The notes below the pieces were generated by a model. It ran no database searches and was not told where the DNA came from. It saw only the letters and a list, made by a program, of their open reading frames with translations. 64,000 bases of DNA, from contig CM067541.1 in the NCBI GenBank assembly GCA_034509755.1, positions 24,620,501-24,684,500 of the forward strand, in the 5' to 3' direction. The translations under genes and the position numbers were made by a program. How positions within the stretch are numbered: position 1 is the stretch's first letter; every line of letters starts with the position of its first letter. This DNA comes from Anisodus tanguticus. Taxonomy: Eukaryota; Streptophyta; Magnoliopsida; Solanales; Solanaceae. Below, one piece after another: positions 34,584-46,966 of this stretch.

Positions 34584-36672
34584 TTCAAAGTAATGTAACA
34601 TATCTGTGATTAGGAGTACTGTAAGAGCATGTTAATCTGGAAAACATGTCTCTTTTAGCCTAAATATGCATGTGTGTGTTATCTAGAGTAACTATGGATC
34701 ACTATGAGTTGTTTAAGACTTGGTGTTTGTTTGAAAAGCATGTAATAGCACATCATGATATATTATATGTTAATTTAGAGTATTTAGGTGTCTGTGAACT
34801 TTGTTTAGGCTAAGCTATGTGCTTGTCAATCTGAAATTCTAGAAATGATAGTATGTTAGGTGTTTGTCTTGATTTTCTGCTCCTACCTTAATTGAAATAG
34901 CCCTCTGTGTATCCCATATCTCTTTGTTTTGCATATGTGTTGTGTGTGTTGAGTCATTCTATCTATTTGCTCTTACATCTCTAGATCATCATGCTAAGTC
35001 TGGGACATTTAGTCATGTTTAGGTAAAAATAAGGTACATAAATGTATGCACATGATCAGTTTGACTGTCTAGTTCTAATTTGTGTACTCTGAATTGCTTT
35101 CATGACAAAACTAAATGTATCTGCCACTTGAATTAGGATAGGAGCATGTCTTTCAACTTTGTAGTATGTGTTCCCCTATTCTAGGCCATACATATAGTTG
35201 GCAGTCATGAACTGCATAGCCTATTCCATGTTGACCTCAGGCATGTAGTTATAATCACCTTAGCTGATCATAGACCATATAAGTCAACCTGTGGTTGCTT
35301 TCCTTTCATATGTATGCATTGATCTCCAATAAAATGAATTAGTAAATGATGCTAAACACCTAGAATTAAGGTCTGTAATTTTTGTTCAAAGGGTGGGAAA
35401 TTAAAAGGCTACCCATGTTGTATGTATGTGTGCTTATATTGTTTCTTTCATTTCCTCATCTCTCATGACTTTATTTGAAGTGAATGCATGATACCCATAA
35501 AGATATACAGATTGCATACCGGGTATACTCAGTATACAAGGTATACATGTCTAGTATATTTCTTATGTATATCACTCAAGTTCCTTTTGCTTGTGTTGTC
35601 ATTTGGGCTAGTCTAATCCTCTGCCTTTCTTTGTTAGTCATTTTTTTGGCTTTGTTAAGCATGCGTTCTGGGCTCGGCTCACTCTTGCCTCTGTTACATA
35701 TTTTCTCATTAACTGATCGACTGTCAGTTTGGGCTTAGCCCGTGTTACTTGCTTTGTTCATTGTTGTCGTCTATTTATTTTTGGTTGGGTTACCTCTGGA
35801 CTGTTTTGACATGAGAACTTCAACTGTTAGGTATACACGGTGTCTTTTAAATTAACACATGATGCATTTAGCTTAGAATTACTTGCAGTTAATTAGATAA
35901 ATTTTAGATGCTTTCGCATTCCTCTTTTCCCCTACTATTCTTGCCACTTCCCGCGACGACTTGGGCCCCATTGGGCCTCTCTTTCATTCCTCCAGCCGGT
36001 TGGACCAAGGCCTAACCAAATATCATTTCACCGAGTCCAAATTATTTGTAGTTGTGCATGAAGGCCCAACTATGAGTGAAAATAGTCAACTGGTGGGATT
36101 AGGTAGGCCCACCAGCCTAACTCAATCTCTTCAAATTCATATTCGTATTTGTATTATGTATATGTATATATGTGTAATAAAAATACTTTGGTATATATAT
36201 TGGAACTTTATTATGGTTACGAACCTAGGATAGACAAACGATACGTATATCGTTTAAATAGGATCACCATAAATGAATTTCTAAATTTGATTTCTGATGT
36301 TCAAATGAAACCGGACTTTTTATACTGTAAAAGAATTTTGAAAACAAGAAATGGATTTCATACTCGGATTAAGACTGCTTTGAATTTTTAACTCATGAAT
36401 TGGGCTATTTTAAATTCTAATGGGCTGGAAATACATGAAATGGGCCGAGTTTTCCTTTAAGCAAAATCTGGACATTTTCTTGTAAAATAAAATGGATCGA
36501 TTTTAAAGAAGAATTGGACATAATCCAACTGCTGAACATATTTCTGGGCTAAGGAATGCCCAACTTAATATTTAAGCCCTGATTTTTAGGACTAAGCCCA
36601 ACTCAAATCATTTTGACTTAAAAATCTTTCTAGGACTTGAATTAGGATATAAGTTTTGATATTACGGATTAT
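34584..36672. other. 2.1 kb without a recognisable gene
   Basis: Both strands were read. The sequence is T-rich with many CATGT/TGTGTG words. It contains GTATAC words near 35520-35550 and several GGGCC/AAGCCC words from 35960 on, the style of retrotransposon untranslated regions. No domain, LTR boundary or terminal repeat could be assigned. Confidence 0.35.
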
Positions 36673-36717
36673 TAGGGGTGAGCGTATATCGGTTCGGTTT
36701 TGTATTAAAAAAGTATG
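36673..36717 (-). repeat. Detached 3' terminus of a hAT-1 relative
   Basis: TAGGGGTGAGCGTATATCGG and the following bases to AAAAAAGTATG match the reverse complement of the last 45 bases of hAT-1 (16535-16579) with about five differences. Nothing else of the element is present, so it is a truncated end or a minimal relic. Confidence 0.75.
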
Positions 36718-37417
36718 GATGGGCATTGGTCTTCCATTTTTCATTTATTTGAGCTATCTTTATTTATATAGGAGGTTGCGGAGAAGATTAGTAGGTAGTA
36801 AAGTGTAATCCAACTTACGCTTACATACAAGTAGTTGTAGTATTATTACTATATTTTATTGTCCATCGATTTCTGCTATTTGTCATTTGCATTTCGATTA
36901 TCGTATTACTTCATGGTAGTTGCACTTCCTTTTTTTAGATAGTTTTATCATGCTTTTTTGTTGTATTTTGTCATAGAAAATCACTCAAAAAAAATCACTT
37001 ATGATGGTATCTAATAAAAATTGAACATAATCAACTTTTCATAATCACTTGCGATTTTCTAGAGCAAAACACATTGATATCTCTTTTCAATGGCTTGGGT
37101 TGAATCCTATCATTGAATACGGAAAAAAGGTGATAACAGAAGAGTACAAAACATTTTGTCATTAAAACATCAAAATTTATCTTTAAAAACAAAACTATAT
37201 CAAACGTGCAAGTATCATCACAGGATATAAAGCAAAACTCTAAAAGCTCTAAAATTGTACTTAAAAGGAACACGTAAGAATAGTAAATTGTGTGGATCTG
37301 GAGGAGTTGTTCATGAAACTATATATAGGAGGAGGGCGTAGGTTCTGACAGTGCAAACAATATTTACATAATCATATTTGCATTTATTTTTGGTAGCGCT
37401 GAATAAATGGTAAGAAG
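36718..37417. other. Spacer, no gene seen
   Basis: AT-rich DNA with T-runs. No coding or repeat structure was recognised. The five bases AGAAG (37413-37417) precede the next LTR. Confidence 0.35.
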
Positions 37418-38673
37418 TGTTGGAAATTTGCCATTGGCGGGGAGATGCGTCCACCCATCTTTAATGAATTAAACACTAGTGGTCCGCATGTTGGAGGCTT
37501 TGTCTCTTCACACATGCATATTCTACTAAGTGAGTAGATGACCGTAGGGCCAAGAATCGTCAAATTTCGTTGAGAAATGAAAGAGATATTGGTCCACGAA
37601 GTAAGATGTTTGAGACATGGAAATATGGTATGGGACAAATCTACCACATCGGTGGGAAAAGGAAGAATTGATCTCTATATAAGTCTCTAAAGTGGTAAAG
37701 GGTTTGGGACCCCAAGGGGTATCCCATGTGTTTAAATGATTGAGGACTTAGATGTGCTTGGATTCAAGGCTAGGCCCACGCGAGCGCCGCCGCCACCCGT
37801 CCAGTCCGGTCTCGGGCTGATATTATCTTTTTGGACCCCAAATTGCTTAATATTTACAGTTTGGTCCCTATAGTTTCTGGAAAGTTGATTTTGGGAAAGA
37901 CGGAAGGCAGAAACTTTCTGCCTACCATTTGGACTATTTTTGGAGCATTAACCAGCCATTACTTGGCTGTTAACTACTCCATAAATAGCCCTCCTTCATG
38001 ACCATAAATCAGTCTCACTAATGGCATTTAACCTGCCATTATCAGTCTCCCTAATAGCCATTAACAGCCCTCCTAATGACTATTTACAGCCATGTTTATG
38101 GCAGTTGAGGAGTCTCTCCTCCATGCTATATATTGATGACTCTTTGGCTCAATAAGGTGACAAGAGAATAACATAAAAACACACGAAAATATCCAACACA
38201 GTGATACAAAACAGTCAAAAACAGTGACGAAATACAGTGTGATATACACGAGATATACACAACAGAGACACACTATATACACAGAGACAAAACAGCAGAG
38301 TAAACAGAAACTCTTCCTTCCTTTTCCATATCTTCAGCAAGTCGATTCATATTTGTTTTCTTCGTCAGGCTCAACCTATTGGCTTTGTAGCGTTGAGATT
38401 AAAGTATTGTTTTATCTTGGGAGACTATTGCCGCTAACGTAAAAGCATATATACGGGGCAATCTTGTCTTAAGGACAGAGGGCAATCACTCGACTCAACA
38501 CACAACGTTGTAACCATCCAGATTTAGTTGTTTCTTGATTTCAGGTTATCAAGATTCAAGACACAACAAGCTTGCGGTAGTTTTGAAGATTGACCATTTA
38601 TTTATCCTTTCGAACACTTGTAATAGTTATTTACTTCCCGTACTGCTTTATAAAGTACAATAGAGTTCCAATA
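37418..38673 (+). repeat. 5' LTR of copia C
   Basis: 1,256 bp. It aligns almost throughout with 42675-43947, with scattered substitutions and small indels, for example a 12-base insertion near 43472 in the 3' copy. It contains a GCCGCCGCC run near 37786 that is longer in the 3' copy. Confidence 0.9.
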
Positions 38674-41600
38674 ATTTAAGACAAGATCGTATTGTAAGAG
38701 TATTAGTGTTCGAAAGATGTCGGTCAAAAGTTGTGTGACCAAATCTGGATATGGCTGTGGTTTTCTGCTTGAAGACAGTGATGATGATATTGTTGAAGTT
38801 CAACATGTTCATGGTGTCACCGCTCTCGAGAGTGGTGGGAACAAGCGCTCACGAGAGGCTGAGGATGTCAACTGGGACAAAAGGAGAAGGTTAAAGATGT
38901 GGTTCTATCTTGCAGCAGAAGGCCTATATCTGTCCCAGACAAAGGATCCGAATTAAGGTAAGGAGGAAATGGACACTCAGTCCGATGAAGTGACTGAAGT
39001 GGGCCAGAATCCGAAATTGGGATAAGTTATTTTCTTCCTTGTCGAGAATAAAGATGGTGTCTGATTAAAAATGGCTTAAAGTAAGGAGGAATATGAAAAT
39101 GTTTTTTCAAAATAATTTATATTCCTTACGCTTTAAAATCAGAAGTTTAATCTCTTCTTCTTTCCCGTTTAAAGATTGGACTTTGTAAACGACTTAAAAA
39201 GATCCATTCTTTTAAGTGTAATTATTAAAAGTGTGTAAAGTATGTTTGCACATACGATGGAAAAAGATCCACTAATTGTGCGAAAACTGTTACCACTCTT
39301 AAGTAAGCGCCAAGAATTGTCTGGGCACCAATCATAACAGAAGAAGTCTAAAAGCTAAAGACGTTGAGCCTGTCACACTATTTGGCAGAAGATCCTTCAT
39401 AGGATGATATTGGACACTCAGTCATACACTATTTGGTGGGCCAAGATCCTTTGATATGATGATATTGGACACTCAGTCATACAAAGCCTACGGGCGACTG
39501 GAGTGGGGCCAGAATTCATTTCATAGGAAAAGTAATGGACACCTAGTAAGGTGGGCTAGAGTTTTCAGGTCTTAAATGATCTGAAGGCCTAAATAAAGGC
39601 AGAAAAGAAATTGGACACTCAGTCTGCCAAAACAACTGGAGTGGGCCAGAGTATCCAGATCACATATGATCCGATTACGCCCTAACCACGGGCAATAGGT
39701 TGTTCATGTGAAGCAACGTCACCTCTAAAGTAGAAGGGGTTGGAGAGGTTGTCCTCAATAGGACTTCAGGGAATGGGATCACTCTAAGATGAGGTGATAC
39801 ATGTCCCAAACTTGGTTTAAGGGACGTTGTTGGTCAAGCTAGTTTGAGACTAATCCAACAGGTCTGTAATAACTAAGAATGGTACAGTATGTCTGTAGCT
39901 AAATGAATGATATATTTGTAATATGTGTGCATCTATGCCATCATAGATTAAGACACGTTAAATAGCAAGTCATTCAAAAGCTAATGATGTTGAGATTGTT
40001 GCCTTCTGTCGACATAAACCCTCAAAATAAATGTGAGGTAGATGAAGAGGCAAAATCACCTTTCCAAATTCCGTCAAGGGAATAGCGAAAGAAGCACCAC
40101 TCCTCTAGAACTTAGTCACACCTACTTAGGTGATTTGAAGTTTATACAAAATAGAGGGGGGAGACAAGTACGTTATGACATTAATTGATGATGGTACAAC
40201 GTATTGTATCCTTTGTTTGTTGAAAAGCAAAGATGACGTTGTTGAAGCGGATAAGCGCTACAAAGCAGAAGTTGAAAATCAACTAAGCCTACGGATTGAG
40301 AAATTCGTAGTGATAGAGGGGGAGAATGTGAAGAATCATTTATTAAACGACTGCTCATTACTCACCTCAGTCTAACGGTGTTAGCCAAGCGCAAAGCCGT
40401 ACGCCCAAATTATGTGGGTTAAGACGATCTTTACCGCTAATGTGATTCTCGAAAAGAACTCCGCATAAGGATAAGGGTAACCCTCCGTGTGATATATGGA
40501 ATTGATCTCACATACAAATGTTATGATGTGGGGTGGTTTCGTACCTAAGACTGTAGATTGCATATCCATGGATCTGCAAATAACAGTAATGCTCATCACC
40601 TCTTGGCGTTAATGAATGTTGAATTCTTTGAAGATAACTTTCCTTGGAAAAAAAAGGAAAAATGAGTAATTGCTCAAGGTTAATAAGAACCCGTGAGGGC
40701 CTGACTATCCGGAACTTACTATTCCAGATCTGCAGAACTCAGGGATTCTAGATGTTGAACTGAGACGGAGCAAAGAAGGGGACAAAGACTTGTTCCAGTC
40801 CTTCTAGCTTGTATGGTTGAGAACGAACCATGGACAATTAACAAAGAATTATCATCTCCAAAACCACTGCTTTGGAAAGAAGCTAAAGAGAGAAATTGAT
40901 TCCATCATATAGAACCATACTTCTGTAATGGTTGATCTTCCTCCGGGAAAAGAACCTTTGGGTTGTAAAATGTGCTCCACTGTGAGTAGCTTAATATCCA
41001 TGGCTATTGTAGTCTTACGTGGCATGGATGTTGAAACAGTCTTCCTAATCGGAGAGTTGGAAAGGGAGAATCAGAGTTGGTTTTGCTGGACTGTTGGGCT
41101 TCTTCCTAAACTTTCATTTTGGTCCTTGAAATATTTACATTTTGGTCCTGGAAGTTTCAGATAAAACAGAAACAATGAATCTGACCACAAAAACATTGAC
41201 TCTGAAGTTAGAAAGCCAACAGTTGGAAAACCAACAGTCTGAAAGTGAAAGTCATATTGAAACAAAGTCTCGATATGAAAGATATGGGTATCACAGATGA
41301 CATCTTAGGAATTGGATTTCTAAGACATCTAACGGACTGGTCGATAGTTGACAGTCTCGTTGAAGCCACCAATGGATATGAATCATATAACTGATTGAAA
41401 TCATGGTGCACCCATAGACAATGAGCGATATGCACAGATCACGTGTAGTTCAATGTATTGTACACACTACAAACGACCTGGTATCGGCCCACAAAGCAGA
41501 TCAGTTGAACTGAGGTTCACTGATGATTTTAATACATGATCGGTAGAAGGGTTAAGTCGGATATGACGATATCTGCATTATTCACTTATCTACGAATTAT

Positions 41601-42674
41601 AATAATCTGGATGTCCAACGGTTCTGAGAGAACACAATGATGCAAACTGGACATCAGATATGAAGAACACCAATGCCACAAGTAAATATATATGGTGGGT
41701 CTTGGAAAATCCTCTAAGCAAACTTGCATCGGTCGATTCATGATGGAATCGGAGTTTATCGCTTTATACAAAGCATGAAAGAAGTTGAGTAACTTCACGA
41801 CTCCTTAGAGGATATCCATTATTGGGAGAAACTCGTGCCTTCAGCAGTTATACAATGTGGCTAGCCGGTTGGCTTCAGGAAGGACACGGATGACGGCGTC
41901 TGGACATATCTATCAGGATCTGTCGGAGACATAAGACCGTATGGCAGTTGATCATCACGGGTGTCACTTCTTTGTTTACTAACTAAGGGACTACCCGGAG
42001 ATCAAGTGTTCTGCCTGTCTAGGGGAATGGGCTTAAAACCCAAACAATACGAACCTTTGCGGTGGTAACCCAACCATACTGATTGGAGATCCCAAGAATT
42101 TGGTTCAATGGAAAAACTAAGTTGCAAAAGGTTCAGTTGAGCGCTTCGGTGGAAGCAAAAAGAACTTCGGATGATGATTTCTGTACGGAAACATGAATCC
42201 AAAGTTGTTCTTGCGATAGACATTAAAGTGCTATATGCGTGGTGGGTAAAGGTTAAGCTTCCAAACCTTTAACGATCCTCAAATAGTTGAGGTTAAGGTT
42301 GGAGAAACTTTTAATGATTCCTAACACTTGTAAAGTGGGGTATAGCAGGATACCTTGTAGAAGATCACCTATTTAAGTGCGAGGACAGGCCGCCTCAAAT
42401 GAACGCACTTAAGAATCCAAGTGTGTCCACGGCCACAACGGACAAAACCATAAGAATGAAAACGAATAAGGAGAGTTATTGTGTTGGTATCATTGTCTTG
42501 GCTTACACTAAACACTGAAGGTTCAAGACATCACGTTCACCGCGAAGTAAGTAAGTCCGGTGGTATTCAACTAGGGAAGGTTCAAAGCGGAAGCTACCTC
42601 TCCTGATGCAATTTCTTTTTGCTGAAAGTAGGCACCTTGTGTGTGCGCCATAATCTCTCTTTCATAGAGGGGAT
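38674..42674 (+). pseudogene. Decayed gag-pol interior of copia C
   Basis: Coding relics appear in order. At 40100-40375 is an integrase start resembling LGDLKFIQTRGG, then YVMTLIDDGTTYC and LLKSKDD, where the family has FIDDYSRYC. At 40928-41060 RT ends in MDVETVFLIGELE, where relatives have MDVKTAFLNGELE. At 41280-41330 DMKDMGITDDILGIGF matches the RT-connection motif. At 41640-41800 are RNase H relics SDANW-like and MESEFIALYKA. Stops and shifts occur every few tens of codons. The first 1 kb is dominated by a degenerate GGACACTCAGT repeat. No protein can be made. Confidence 0.7.
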
Positions 42675-43947
42675 TGTTGGAAATTTGCCTTTGGCGGGAA
42701 GATGCGTCCACCCATCTTTAATGAATTAAACACTAGTGTTCCGCATGTTGGAGAATTTGTCTCTTCACACATGCATATTCTACTAAGTGAGTAGATGACC
42801 GTAGGGCCAAGAATCGTCAAATTTTGTTGAGAAATGAAAGAGATATTAGTCCACGAAGTAAGATGTTTGAGGCATGTTAATATGGTATCAGACAAATCTA
42901 CCACATCGGTGGGAAAAGGAAGAATTGATCTCTATATAAGTCTCTAAAGTGGTAAAGGGTTTGGGACCCCAAGGGTATCCCATGTGTTTAAAGGATGGAG
43001 GACCTAGATGTGCTTGGATTCAAGGCTAAGCCCACACGCACGCCGCCGCCGCCGCCCGTCCAGTCCGGTCTCGGGCTGATATTATCTTTTTGGACCCCAA
43101 ATTGCTTAATATTTACAGTTTGGTCCTTAGAGTTTCTGGAAAGTTGATTTTGGGAAAGACGGAAGGCAGAAACTTTCTGCCTACCGTTTGGACTATTTTT
43201 TGGAGCATTAACCAGCCATTACTTGGCTGTTAACTACTCCATAAATAGCCCTCCTTCATGACTATAAATCAGCCTCACTAATGGCATTTAACCTGCCATT
43301 ATCAGCCTCCCTAATAGCCATTAACAACCCTCCTAATGACTATTTACAGTCATTTTATGGCAGTTGAGGAGTCCCTCCTCCATGCTATATATTGATGCCT
43401 CTTTGGCTCAATAAAGTGACAAGTGAATAACACAAAAACACATGAAAATACCCAACACAGTGATACAAAACAAAAGTCACGCAAAACAGTCAAAAACAGT
43501 GACGAAATACAGTGTGATATACACGAGATATACACAACAGAGACACACTATATACAAAGAGACAAAACAGCAGAGTAAATAGAAACTCTTCCTTCCTTTT
43601 CCATATCTTCAGCAAGTCGATTCATATTTGTTTTCTTCGTTAGGCTCAACCTATTGGCTTTGTAGCGTTGAGATTAAAGTGTTGTTTTATCTTGGGAGAC
43701 TATTTCCCGCTAACGTAAAAGCATATATACGGGGCAATCTTGTCTTAAGGACAGAGGGCAATCACTCGACTCAACACACAACGTTGTAACCATCCAGATT
43801 TAGTTGTTTCTTGATTTCAGGTTATCAAGATTCAAGACACAACAAGCTTGCGGCAGTTTTGAAGATTGACCATTTATTTATCCTTTCGAACACTTGTAAT
43901 AGTTATTTAATTCCGTACTGCTTTATAAAGTACAATAGAGTTCAACA
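42675..43947 (+). repeat. 3' LTR of copia C
   Basis: 1,273 bp starting TGTTGGAAATTTGCC and ending GAGTTCAACA, preceded by purine tract AGAGGGGAT. It carries CGCCGCCGCCGCC near 43042, an expanded form of the shorter run in the 5' LTR. Confidence 0.9.
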
Positions 43948-44114
43948 ACAAGTAATGTTTACTTGCCAAATATAGATGGTGTATAGAAAAAGGAGAATTT
44001 AATGAAATGGAGAAGTTGTTTATACATGGGAATTGGGAAGTGAAGAATTACGAAAATAACAAAACTACCATAATTTTTAATTTTTTCTGAAGTTATTTTA
44101 TGAGTTGTATACAA
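43948..44114. other. Short spacer
   Basis: No feature was recognised. It ends with ATGAGTTGTATACAA (44100-44114), the left copy of the direct repeat around the next insertion. Confidence 0.4.
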
Positions 44115-44276
44115 CTATACATATGGTAAAAAAGAAGAAGTCATGTTGTATGTTGTTAATGGTCAATTCAGAAGAGTTTTGACCATCATCAAGGTTGTAC
44201 TTGTTTACCGTGTGGTGGAATGGATAGGATCTTGACGTCTACTCTTACTCAAGAGTACAACCTTGATGATATGGAT
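44115..44276. repeat. Foldback insert, copy 1, with direct-repeat flanks
   Basis: A 17-bp arm (44185-44201) and its exact reverse complement (44254-44270) enclose about 52 bases. The unit recurs in the same orientation at 53013-53092. A 41-bp segment at 44140-44180 just upstream occurs exactly inverted at 52962-53002. Direct repeats ATGAGTTGTATACAA (44100-44114 and 44277-44291) bracket the whole block, as a target duplication would. Confidence 0.65.
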
Positions 44277-44528
44277 ATGAGTTGTATACAAATATCCCCC
44301 AAACCTGTGTCTACTACACTAAATGGCTGAAACTCGAATTTTGATGGACTTCTGATTAGTAAATTAAAGTATGATGCATTGTGCACATGTAGATTGTTAT
44401 TTGAGTTTCTTGTTTGTCCTTTGGTTTATATGAAACCAGCTTCCTGAATCCTCATAATGCATTTCTGGAAACCCCTTGAGAAGTTTAATTTTTTTATTAA
44501 AGGCACCTTTGTTTAAAAAAACTTTTAA

Positions 44529-44735
44529 GAGGGTGTTTGGATTGGCTTATTTTAAGTGTTTATTGACATTTAAGCTCTTTTCTACTTTTTGTGTCGTTTG
44601 AGAAAGATAAAAAATTATTTTAAGCACTTACTTTTAGGTTAAAAAAAAAACAAAAATAAGTCAAAAGTTGGGTATTCCCAACTTATGGCTTTTAGCTTTT
44701 AAGCTACTTTTAGAAAGTCAATCCAAACACTCTCT
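44529..44735. mobile_element. MITE with GAGGGTGTTTGGATTGGCTTA termini
   Basis: The first about 20 bases (44529-44549) are matched in inverted form by AGTCAATCCAAACACTCTCT at 44716-44735. It is 207 bp, AT-rich and non-coding. TTAA/CTAAG flanks do not give a clear target duplication. The GTTTGGATTGG..AAGCC..CCAAAC style is common among plant MITEs. Confidence 0.6.
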
Positions 44736-45149
44736 CTAAGTGCTAAAATTAATTTTATACATAAGCAGTTACAAGTTTAAAAAAATATATAGAAATTGAT
44801 AAGAAGCCGGTGATTTGTTTTACTAAAATACCTTCATTTTTTAATAAAAAAGCTATAAATTTAGAAGTATCTTTGTAGGGAAAATGATGGATATATGGAG
44901 TGGAGAGAAAGTTTGATTTGAAAAATGTAGTTTAAATATTAGAAAGAGGTTTAAGGATAAAATTAAATAGTAAAAGATTTTGTCAAACTAAAAGTGCTTA
45001 AGTTAGGGTGACCAACTTATGGTTTTTGGTTAATTTTAACTTATAAAATAAGTATTTTGAGTATTTATCAAACATGTAAATAAGCCAAAATATGTTTATA
45101 AGTTAAGGTGACCAAATCTCAGACAACCACCCTCTATGTTCCCAAGTTT
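44736..45149. other. AT-rich spacer, possibly MITE-derived
   Basis: Contains AACTTATGG, GTGACCAA and AAATAAG words repeated from the neighbouring MITE family near 45005-45120 but no closed element. No gene was seen. Confidence 0.35.
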
Positions 45150-45167
45150 AGAGAAAAAGATGAAGGT

Positions 45168-45374
45168 ACAACCACTTCGACGTCGCGGGTTCGAATCCGT
45201 GTGGTGACGGTCTTTGCTGAAATATTGCAAGGGTTATTGCTGGGTTCGTGTCCCGTTGGTCCTCTCCCTTGCAGGGCTGCCACTCGCGCATATCCCTTGA
45301 TTTACATCCCACCTGGCCAAGGGGCCTCTGAGTACAGGTGGGGGGTTTCGCCTTCGTGACTTTCCCCTTCACAA
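45168..45374 (+). mobile_element. SINE-like insertion with 18-bp target duplication
   Basis: Identical AGAGAAAAAGATGAAGGT repeats at 45150-45167 and 45375-45392 bracket a 207-bp GC-rich body. The body contains GGGTTCGAATCC near 45187-45198, a perfect Pol III B box. No A box is visible at the right distance upstream, so the element is probably 5'-truncated or of a divergent tRNA origin. The 3' part has GGGGGGTTTCGCCTTCGTGA, which I associate with Solanaceae-type SINEs. The open frames crossing it are incidental. Confidence 0.75.
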
Positions 45375-45422
45375 AGAGAAAAAGATGAAGGTTATCCCTT
45401 GAAGGACAATGGCAATGATTAA

Positions 45423-45707
45423 TATTAAATATACCAAATATACATGAGATATATTTGGTATATTGGATGGTCACGGTTCACGGTTTTGTGTAACATTATT
45501 GTACAAGGTTTTGTATAGTTGTAGTGTACCTTAATTAGTCTTGTACTCTTACTATAATTGTATAGTTACCATAATTGTATAGTTCATCTCCAAATAGAAT
45601 AAGGTTTTAGGAGTAGAATAGGAATAAGATTCTCCTATTATGGAAATATGTAACTTGTATAAATAGTCTTTCAATTAATGAAAATAATCAAGGGATTATT
45701 TCTTTCA
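45423..45707 (+). repeat. 5' LTR of copia D
   Basis: 285 bp. It begins TATTAAATATACC, where the 3' copy has TGTTAAATATACC, so the canonical TG start is mutated. It ends GGGATTATTTCTTTCA. An inverted ACCAAATATAC / ATATTTGGTAT pair sits near the start. Confidence 0.92.
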
Positions 45708-45864
45708 TGGTATCAAAAGTCTAGGTCAAACAAAAAAATTTCTCTCACAAATTCTTGTTGGTATTCTCGGCCAAGACCGAACCCTTCTCCTCGGGTTTGC
45801 CATTTGTTCTTCCGCTCTCCAAATCTCTCTTCCAAATCCCTCTATCACTTATTGTTCTTTCGTT

Positions 45865-46966
45865 ATGTCTACGTCAAAGAACACGTTTCACCCTGCCCTT
45901 GTTGTTTCTAACATCAAGAATCATATCCCTCTAATTCTTGAAATAGAAAATGTCCAATATGCGGCGTGGGCCGAGTTGTTCAAAATTCACGCTCGTTCGC
46001 ATCAAGTCATCCATCACATAATCCCCGCGGCTCCTGATGATACGAGAGGTGCCTAAACGCGAGGATGATCCTAAGTTATGGACAACACTTGATGCCACCG
46101 TCCTTCAGTGGATTTATTCTACTATCTCTACCGACCTATTACGGACGATTATTGAGCCAGACGCTACGGCGATGGCTGCATGGGATAGACTGCTTGACAT
46201 TTTCCAGGATAATCAAAATTCCAGAGTTGTTACCCTTGAACAGGATTTTTCCCACGTCAACATGGAAAATTTCCCGAACGTTTCAGCATATTGCAAAAGG
46301 TTGAAGGAATTGGCGGACCAACTCCGCAACGTTGATGCGCCAGTTAGTGAAGATCGTCTTGTTTTACAGATGGTTGCTGGCCTATCCGAGGCCTATAGTC
46401 CCGTTGGAACTCTCATTCGTCAAAGTAATCATCTTCCAAGGTTCTATCATGCCCGATCCATGCTTACCTTGGAAGAAGCCGGTTTGGCTAAAAAGGCGTC
46501 TACTAATGCTAGTGTTGTGGTCATGATGACTTCCTCTACTAGTCCTCAAAATTTTGGTGACAATTCAAACTAAAACCAATCTCACGGGGGCAGCAAGAAT
46601 GGCCGGAAAAATAATGGAAAAAATGGCGGGGGCAAACGTGGCAGCTCAGGCAGCAGTCACGGTGGCCAAAACAGTGGCAGTGGACCCCATCCCAGTTACA
46701 GTGGGCCACCGACCCACTGGTCTCAGCCTTGGGCCTCTAGGCCGTGGGCTTGGACCAGTGAATAGTGGCCCTACGGCCCAACTCCATAATATTTTCCAGC
46801 ATCTCGCTAGTGGGCTTCCTAGCAGGCTCGATGGCCCACTGCCCACTGGCCCAGTAATTCCAGCTCCAGTAGTTACGGCCCAGGACAGCCCAGTTCTGGA
46901 ATTCTTGGGGCCCGGCCTCTGCAAGCTCACCACACAGCAGGCCCCACTCAGACCGATATCGAGGCC
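45865..46966 (+). pseudogene. gag of copia D, frameshifted
   Basis: Starts MSTSKNTFHPALVVSNIKNHI at 45865 and continues through YAAWAELFKIHARSH. The frame shifts by one base near 46050, just after AAPDDTR, and resumes in another frame with DPKLWTTLDATVLQWIYSTIS and NSRVVTLEQDFSHVNMENF (UBN2/gag domain), reaching 46573. A third frame carries the Gly/Ser/Asn-rich tail (HGGSKNGRKNNGKNGGGKRG) and a Trp/Pro-rich stretch. I see no zinc knuckle. This lineage often has an RGG-like tail instead. It is inactive as written. Confidence 0.85.

Larger units (their letters stand above)
37418..43947 (+). mobile_element. Old Ty1/copia element with 1.26-kb LTRs (copia C)
   Basis: LTRs at 37418-38673 and 42675-43947 start TGTTGGAAATTTGCC. 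The 3' copy ends TTCAACA; the 5' copy ends TTCCAATA. Flanks AGAAG (37413-37417) and ACAAG (43948-43952) agree at four of five bases. A polypurine tract AGAGGGGA sits at 42666-42673. The 4-kb interior is heavily decayed but keeps copia order. The LTRs hold TATATAAG (37676-37683) and a CCACATCGGTGGG motif. I did not recognise a methionine-tRNA primer site after the 5' LTR. Confidence 0.88.

Noticed and set aside
38717..38956. 79-codon ORF after the copia C 5' LTR
   Set aside because: Acidic/basic composition could be a gag start, but no motif is recognisable and the region is decayed; kept as part of the element.
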